NCBI GenBank assembly: GCA_008932955.1
Contig: WBXE01000084.1
Location: forward strand, 1-9,821
Length of the DNA stretch: 9,821 bases
Direction of reading: 5' to 3'
Source: Verrucomicrobiota bacterium
Lineage (GTDB): Bacteria; Verrucomicrobiota; Verrucomicrobiia; Verrucomicrobiales; Akkermansiaceae
The notes beneath the pieces are model-generated. The model saw nothing but the letters and a program-made list of their open reading frames with translations. It had not been told where the DNA came from and made no database searches. The position numbers and the translations under genes are program-made. Of this stretch, positions 5,708 through 9,821 are shown piece after piece; position 1 is the first letter of the stretch, and each line of letters opens with the position of its first letter.

Positions 5708-6943
5708 GTGCACATCGAGATCGTCAATACCGGTACTGAGCTTCTGTTAGGTAATACGCTCAATACCCACGGTGCCTGGCTGGGCGCGGAATTGTTCAAG
5801 CTTGGGCTGCGGGTGGCCCGTCAAACGTGTGTGCCCGACGGTGAGGCGATTCGCGAGGTGCTGGTGGAAGCGCTCGGGCGGGCGGACGTGGTGCTAGTCA
5901 CCGGCGGCCTGGGTCCCACCAGTGACGATCTGACGCGTGAAATCACCGCAGAAGTGCTCGGGCTCGACCTAGTGCAGGACGCTGCTGCGCTGGCCTCGTT
6001 GGAGGCGTTTTTCGCTATTCGTGAGCGGCCGATGGCGAGTGATAATTTGAAGCAAGTGCTTATTCCGCGAGGAGCGCTGGCCTTGCCCAACCCCAACGGC
6101 ACTGCTCCCGGCGTGTACGTGGCGGGGCGGCCGCAAGGCGCGATTTTCCTGCTGCCCGGCCCGCCGCGCGAACTTCAACCGATGTTTCTGGCCGAGGTCG
6201 CCCCCCGACTGCGCTCGCTCAGCGGAGTGGCCGTACCGCCGGAGTTGCTCGAATTGAAATTCACTGGCGTCGGCGAGAGTGATTTTCACCAAGCCCTGGA
6301 TGCTCACCTCGCTGGCATTCCCGGCCTGGAATTCGGCTATTGCGCCCGCCTCGGCGAAGTGGATCTGCGCCTCATCGGTAGCGCCGCCGCCCTCCAGCAG
6401 GCCCGGGCGCTGGCCATGCAACACTTCGCCCCGCAATTCGTCAGTGACGATGGCAGCTCGCTGGAGCAAACGCTGCTGCGCTCACTCAGCCAACGCGGCT
6501 GGACGCTCGCCACAGCCGAAAGTTGCAGCGGCGGCCTGATTGCCAGCCGCCTCACCGATGTGGCCGGGGCCAGCGCTGTGTTCACCCACGGCTTCGTCAC
6601 CTACTCCAATGCCGCAAAAAAAGAGTTGTTAGGAGTTGCGGCGGATATCTTGGATACCCACGGCGCGGTGAGCGAGCCGGTGGCACGCCAAATGGCCGAA
6701 GGCGCTCTCACCGCCAGTGGTGCCGACATTGCCGTCGCCGTCACCGGCATCGCCGGGCCGAGCGGTGGCAGCCCGGACAAACCGCTTGGCACTGCTTGGA
6801 TTGCCGTGGCGCAGCGGCATGGAGCGACCCGCGCCTGGCGGGTGTTTCAGCCGCGCAACCGTCTGGACTTTAAACAGGGCGTGAGTCAAGCGGCGCTCGA
6901 CGGGCTGCGGCAATGTTTGTTAGACCGGCGGCCCGAAGATTAA
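5708..6943 (+). CDS. cinA: CinA family protein (NMN deamidase / ADP-ribose pyrophosphatase type)
   Basis: CinA proteins act in pyridine-nucleotide salvage. The N-terminal MoCF-like domain is linked to ADP-ribose pyrophosphatase activity, and the C-terminal PncC domain deamidates nicotinamide mononucleotide. Both domains are present in 411 residues, the usual length. The N-terminal part has IVNTGTELLLG (about 5-15), TGGLGPTSDD (65-74) and LPGPPRE (149-155). The C-terminal part has AESCSGG (270-276, catalytic Ser region) and VTGIAGPSGG (345-354). The GTG at 5708-5710 (VHIEIVNTGTE) is chosen by family alignment. The frame stays open upstream to another GTG at 5582, but that adds 42 residues translated from repeat DNA (SVYSVQSVVS). 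The gene stands alone on the plus strand, divergent from the thioredoxin-like gene. No Shine-Dalgarno is visible. Confidence 0.95.
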   Translation: MHIEIVNTGTELLLGNTLNTHGAWLGAELFKLGLRVARQTCVPDGEAIREVLVEALGRADVVLVTGGLGPTSDDLTREITAEVLGLDLVQDAAALASLEAFFAIRERPMASDNLKQVLIPRGALALPNPNGTAPGVYVAGRPQGAIFLLPGPPRELQPMFLAEVAPRLRSLSGVAVPPELLELKFTGVGESDFHQALDAHLAGIPGLEFGYCARLGEVDLRLIGSAAALQQARALAMQHFAPQFVSDDGSSLEQTLLRSLSQRGWTLATAESCSGGLIASRLTDVAGASAVFTHGFVTYSNAAKKELLGVAADILDTHGAVSEPVARQMAEGALTASGADIAVAVTGIAGPSGGSPDKPLGTAWIAVAQRHGATRAWRVFQPRNRLDFKQGVSQAALDGLRQCLLDRRPED

Positions 6944-6983
6944 TCCCCAACGCCGAAGTTAGACAAAACTCGGGGGAAAATGA

Positions 6984-7012
6984 ACCACGGATTACACGGA
7001 TTTTACGGATTG
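6984..7012. repeat. Single arm of the CACGGAT-unit repeat
   Basis: This stretch starts ACCACGGATTACACGGAT, identical to the first 18 bases of arm A at 5506, and continues TTTACGGATTGAAAT. I find no facing arm within the following 50 bases, so it looks like half an element. It lies about 40 bp after the cinA stop codon. Confidence 0.7.
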
Positions 7013-7059
7013 AAATAAGGGCGATCTGGAGCTTCTGCTGTGCTGCAAATAGTGAGAGA

Positions 7060-7152
7060 ACCACTGATACACTGAGAGCCACTGAAAGCACTGAAAGCAC
7101 TGAACATATGCATCAAAGAGTGTCCTCAGTGGGTTTCAGTGACATCAGTGGT
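7060..7152. repeat. Inverted-repeat element, CACTGAN-unit family
   Basis: The left arm (7060-7103) reads ACCACTGATACACTGAGAG and continues with repeated CACTGAAAG units. The right arm (7121-7152), on the minus strand, reads ACCACTGATGTCACTGAAAC and continues CCACTGAGGACA. The arms face across a 17-nt loop. The layout, arm size and ACCAC/GTGGT ends match the CACGGAT elements, but the internal unit differs. No reading frame here looks like a protein. It sits in the 253-bp gap between cinA and the vapC remnant. Confidence 0.8.
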
Positions 7153-7196
7153 CATATCTGACTGTCCAACCTTGTGTCGTTCAAGCCACGGACTCC

Positions 7197-7445
7197 TCAG
7201 CAAGGTGAGGCGAGAGGGTTCCAGACCCGTGCAAAGCCGCAATCCTGGAAGTCTTTCGCATTGACGGTGGCGAATTGAGTCACTCCCTGACGGGTGAGGG
7301 CGAGCGCTGCACGCCAATCGTAGGCCCGGCGGCGGGCGAAGGATTTTTCCCGCAAACCAGGCCAGAACTCGTCATGAAAGGCGCGACTATCCGGTGGCAG
7401 GCCGATGAGTTGCCAATGGGGGTGGTGACGGAAGGCTTCACATAA
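7197..7445 (-). pseudogene. Truncated VapC-type PIN-domain toxin (C-terminal remnant)
   Basis: The frame ending at the TGA at 7197-7199 encodes about 82 residues that read as the C-terminal half of a VapC-like PIN-domain RNase. The clearest parts are WQLIGLPPDSRAFHDEFWP, then RRAYDWRAALAL, then FATVNAKDFQDCGFARVWNP. In this family the Asp of the YD-x-R helix and the N-x-KDF segment are conserved. The N-terminal half, with the first catalytic acidic residues, is missing, and there is no ATG, GTG or TTG start at the right place. The frame joins directly to the antitoxin remnant near 7445, which is best explained by an internal deletion. The fragment is almost certainly inactive. The family name is from recognition only. 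Confidence 0.75.
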
Positions 7446-7577
7446 AACAACTCCAAGGCCCGGCGCGTGATTTCGGCAAGCGAGAGTTCGCGGTCGGCGG
7501 CAAAGGTTTTGGCCCGCTGGTAGAGCTGATCGGGGAGTTGAATCTGAGTGCGAGTGATGACGTCGATTTTACATCAT
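7445..7577 (-). pseudogene. Truncated, frameshifted VapB-like antitoxin
   Basis: The minus-strand frame reads TRTQIQLPDQLYQRAKTF followed by AADRELSLAEITRRALELF. This is the ribbon-helix-helix N-terminal DNA-binding domain of a VapB-type antitoxin. After about 43 residues the match stops and the sequence continues in another frame as the toxin remnant. The expected start is also broken: two ATG codons (7572-7577) are followed at once by TAA. Dropping one T (complement of position 7571) would give MKIDVITRTQIQ in frame. I infer a frameshift plus a deletion of the antitoxin's C-terminus. The DNA just upstream (7560-7628) is more AT-rich than its neighbours. Confidence 0.72.
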
Positions 7578-7628
7578 GACCTAGTGCTGCCAAATTTACA
7601 TTATTCTGATTTTCACGCACTCAATCAC

Positions 7629-8690
7629 CTATTGGAATTTCCAATCGTGCTGGTCGAGTTCGCAGACGCAGGCGGCGAGCAGGAGGATACAGGCGGCGAT
7701 GTCCTGTTTGTGGCAAGACTCGATACTCTGATGGATGTGGCGGGTGGGAATGGACACCGCGCCGGCAATCGAGCCACCGCCGACCATGCGCTGGAGGCTG
7801 GCGGTATCGGTGCCGCCGGCGGCGAGGATTTCCGGCTGCCACTTGATTTGGTGGCGTTTGGCGGCCGCTTTCATGAATTCGATCATGCGGAAATCACAGA
7901 TGACCGAGGCGTCCATCAGCTTGATAGCGGCGCCGTCGCCCAGGCCGGTGCAGCGTTCCTGGGGGGTGGAGCCGGGCACGTCGTAGGCGATGGTGGTGTC
8001 CAGACCGAAGGAGAAATCCGGCTGGATTTGTAGGGTGGAGGCTTGTGCGCCGCGCAGGCCGACTTCTTCCTGGACGGTGAAGACGGCGTAGAAGTCGTAG
8101 GCGGGCTGGCGCATGGAGTTTTTGAGTTCACGCAGGGTTTCTAGCAGCACGAATACTGACGCGCGGTTGTCCAGCGACTTGACGTTGACGCACTCGCCCA
8201 ACTCCATGAGCGGCGAGTGGCGAGTGATGAAATCCCCGACCTCGACGACCTTGTCCACGTCCTCCTTGGACATGCCCACATCAATGAAGTAATCCTTGAT
8301 TTGCGGGACCTTGTTCTTTTCGTCGGCCGTCATGATGTGCACCGGCTTGGATCCCATCACGCCGAAAATGTCCTCGCGCCCGTGCAGAATGACCCGCTGC
8401 GCGGTGAGTGTCTTGGGGTCGAAACCACCCACCGGATTGAAGCGCACAAACCCTTTGTCATCCACGTGGGTGACTATGAAGCCGATCTCGTCCATGTGCG
8501 CCGCGGCCATCGTCTTCTTCGCGGATGAGCGACCCTTTTTCAAGGCAACCACGCTGCCGAGGTTATCGATGCGCACCTCGTCGGCCAGCCCCGCGAGTTC
8601 GGCGAGCACTAGGGCGCGGATTTGTTTCTCGGATCCCGGCGCACCGGGGGCTTCACATATGCGGCTGAGCAAGGAGACGTCAATTGGCAT
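7629..8690 (-). CDS. M42 family metallopeptidase (glutamyl aminopeptidase type)
   Basis: M42 enzymes are cytoplasmic, often tetrahedral, di-metal aminopeptidases that trim short peptides. They are sometimes misnamed endoglucanase M. The 353-residue protein has the expected metal-site series: His65 in AAHMDEIG, Asp174 in SLDNRA, catalytic Glu208 and metal-ligand Glu209 in VQEEVGLRGA, Asp231 in GLDTT, and His320 in TRHIHQ. GGTDT (292-296) is also typical. The ATG at 8688-8690 (MPIDVSLLSRI) is used. A longer frame back to a GTG at 8747 adds 19 residues with no family match. The gene is divergent from the rsmH-family gene, and the toxin-antitoxin remnant lies 51 bp downstream. Substrate preference cannot be read from the sequence. 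Confidence 0.94.
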   Translation of the reverse strand: MPIDVSLLSRICEAPGAPGSEKQIRALVLAELAGLADEVRIDNLGSVVALKKGRSSAKKTMAAAHMDEIGFIVTHVDDKGFVRFNPVGGFDPKTLTAQRVILHGREDIFGVMGSKPVHIMTADEKNKVPQIKDYFIDVGMSKEDVDKVVEVGDFITRHSPLMELGECVNVKSLDNRASVFVLLETLRELKNSMRQPAYDFYAVFTVQEEVGLRGAQASTLQIQPDFSFGLDTTIAYDVPGSTPQERCTGLGDGAAIKLMDASVICDFRMIEFMKAAAKRHQIKWQPEILAAGGTDTASLQRMVGGGSIAGAVSIPTRHIHQSIESCHKQDIAACILLLAACVCELDQHDWKFQ

Positions 8691-8747
8691 GGCGAACCCG
8701 AACCTAGCGTCGGCTCCGCGCTTGGCGAGTGGGAAATAAAATTTCAC

Positions 8748-8774
8748 CCCACTCTTCGGCCTTACCAGAGTGGG
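8748..8774. promoter_or_regulatory. Perfect inverted repeat between divergent genes (possible operator)
   Basis: CCCACTCT (8748-8755) and AGAGTGGG (8767-8774) form a perfect 8-bp inverted repeat with an 11-nt spacer, in the 155-bp gap between the M42 peptidase and rsmH-family starts. It is upstream of both genes and has no T-run, so it is not a terminator for either. A regulator-binding site or a leader hairpin is possible. No confident -35/-10 pair is visible beside it. Confidence 0.4.
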
Positions 8775-8845
8775 CCTCTTGGAGTTTCATAAAAATGTTA
8801 GAACCATGGGCTGGCCAGGTCTGCGGCAGGCGCTAAGCTCGCGGC

Positions 8846-9821
8846 ATGAGCGAACCGGACCCAAGCCCAGCCCGTCCCCCACGCCGCCCGCGCTACAGTG
8901 GCAGCAATCCGCGTCGCTTCGAGCAAAAGTACAAGGAGCGCGATGTTGAGCGCTATCCGGAGACGGTGGCGAAGGTGATCGCTGGGGGCAAGACGCCGGC
9001 TGGAACGCATTTGCCGGTGCTGATGGAGGAATGTCTGGCGGCCCTGGGTTTGCGCGATGGTTGCATCGGCGTCGATGCCACACTGGGTTACGGCGGCCAC
9101 GCGGCGCGGATTCTCGAACGCATCACGCCCACCGGAAAGTTGCTAGGTATGGATCTGGACCCCGTGGAAATGCCTAAAACCGTCGCCCGGCTGCGGGCCA
9201 TGGGATATGCAGAAACTGTCTTTGCCGCGCAGCGCTGCAACTATGCAGGCTTGGCCAAACTGCTTGCCGAGTACGGCCTCAACGGCGTGGATTTCCTGTT
9301 TGCCGACCTCGGTTGCTCGTCGATGCAACTCGACGATCCAGCCCGCGGCTTCAGTTTCAAGACCGCGGGTCCGCTCGATATGCGGATGAATCCCAACCGC
9401 GGACTCAGCGCCGCCGACTGGCTGGCCAAGGTGACACCTGCCAAGCTGGAAATCGCGTTGCACGAACATGCCGATGAGCCGCGGGCCGCGGAGCTCGCCT
9501 TAGCGCTGGCTGGCCGGCGTTTTGCCGATACCTTGGCGCTAGCCACGGCGCTGCGCGACAGCGTCGGCCGTCATGGCGAGGAGGTGGTGGATCTGACGCT
9601 GCGGCGGGTGTTCCAAGCGGTGAGAATCGCGGTCAACGAGGAGTTCACTGCCTTGGATGGCTTGTTGCGGGTGCTGCCAGATTGTCTGAAACCGGGCGGT
9701 CGCGCGGTTTTTCTAACATTCCATTCGGGCGAGGATCGGCGGGTCAAGAAAGCCTTGCAAGCCGGCAGGCGCAGCGGACTCTTCGCCAGCATCAGCGAGG
9801 ATATCATCACCGCCAGCCCCC
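8846..9821 (+). CDS. rsmH: RsmH-family 16S rRNA C1402 N4-methyltransferase (3' end cut by window)
   Basis: RsmH uses S-adenosylmethionine to methylate N4 of C1402 in 16S rRNA, at the ribosomal P site. The 325 visible codons are open to the edge. The motifs are THLPVLMEE (54-62), the SAM-binding DATLGYGGHA (77-86), GMDLDP (101-106), DLGCSSMQLDDPARGFSF (154-171), PLDMRMNP (176-183), FQAVRIAVNEE (256-266) and FHSGEDRRVK (292-301). Two things differ from standard RsmH. There is a basic N-terminal extension of about 50 residues (PARPPRRPRYSGSNPRRF and onward), and HSGEDR replaces the usual HSLEDR. No mraZ precedes it, and the upstream gene points away, so it may be a lineage-specific form or a paralog outside the cell-wall cluster. 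The ATG at 8846 lacks a Shine-Dalgarno. Confidence 0.9.
   Translation, partial: MSEPDPSPARPPRRPRYSGSNPRRFEQKYKERDVERYPETVAKVIAGGKTPAGTHLPVLMEECLAALGLRDGCIGVDATLGYGGHAARILERITPTGKLLGMDLDPVEMPKTVARLRAMGYAETVFAAQRCNYAGLAKLLAEYGLNGVDFLFADLGCSSMQLDDPARGFSFKTAGPLDMRMNPNRGLSAADWLAKVTPAKLEIALHEHADEPRAAELALALAGRRFADTLALATALRDSVGRHGEEVVDLTLRRVFQAVRIAVNEEFTALDGLLRVLPDCLKPGGRAVFLTFHSGEDRRVKKALQAGRRSGLFASISEDIITASP

Noticed and set aside
6944..6980. Possible cinA terminator (CCCC ... GGGGG followed by AAAA)
   Set aside because: The pairing is only four or five bases over a long loop and there is no T-run on the plus strand.
7438..7620. 60-residue minus-strand frame over the antitoxin remnant
   Set aside because: It is in the wrong frame. 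The ribbon-helix-helix text appears in another frame, so this frame is a by-product of the decayed gene.
1..9821. tRNA or rRNA genes, insertion sequences, phage genes or an operational defence system
   Set aside because: I looked for cloverleaf ends, transposase motifs and nuclease/defence domains. The only related item is the broken vapBC remnant.

Overview
The window is a GC-rich bacterial chromosome segment, and I see no plasmid, phage or rRNA/tRNA features. Several things suggest a member of the Verrucomicrobiota: the RsmH variant with a basic N-terminal extension, the secreted thioredoxin of the 'FTGSDWCGWC' type, and the gaps filled with ACCACGGATTACACGGAT-type repeats that I associate with this phylum and its PVC relatives. 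This is an inference from memory and not a database result. None of the nine gene starts has a clear Shine-Dalgarno sequence.

Layout. On the minus strand, from the left edge: the 5' third of bioB (biotin synthase, cut by the edge); a secreted protein of unknown family with a caspase-fold-like His/Cys arrangement; tpiA and, just upstream of it, pgk (a two-gene glycolytic operon, pgk to tpiA); a small DUF2127-type membrane protein; and a secreted thioredoxin-fold protein. A divergent gap of about 300 bp separates these from cinA on the plus strand (GTG start). Next come two repeat cassettes, a deletion remnant of a vapBC-type toxin-antitoxin pair (minus), and an M42-family metallopeptidase (minus). 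The last gene is a divergent rsmH-family 16S rRNA methyltransferase (plus) that runs off the right edge. A perfect 8-bp inverted repeat sits between the last two genes.

Most of the genes are housekeeping: glycolysis (pgk, tpiA), biotin synthesis, pyridine-nucleotide salvage (cinA), peptide turnover (M42) and rRNA modification (rsmH). They do not form one pathway. The unexplained content lies between the genes. At least five intergenic intervals carry short-unit repeats, most of them arranged as facing arms that could fold into long hairpins. Two copies (1223-1312 and 5506-5643) share both arms almost base for base. A third (7060-7152) has the same layout and the same ACCAC ends but swaps its repeated unit from CACGGAT to CACTGAN. 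This element family, the vapBC remnant and the secreted His/Cys protein are the items most worth following up.
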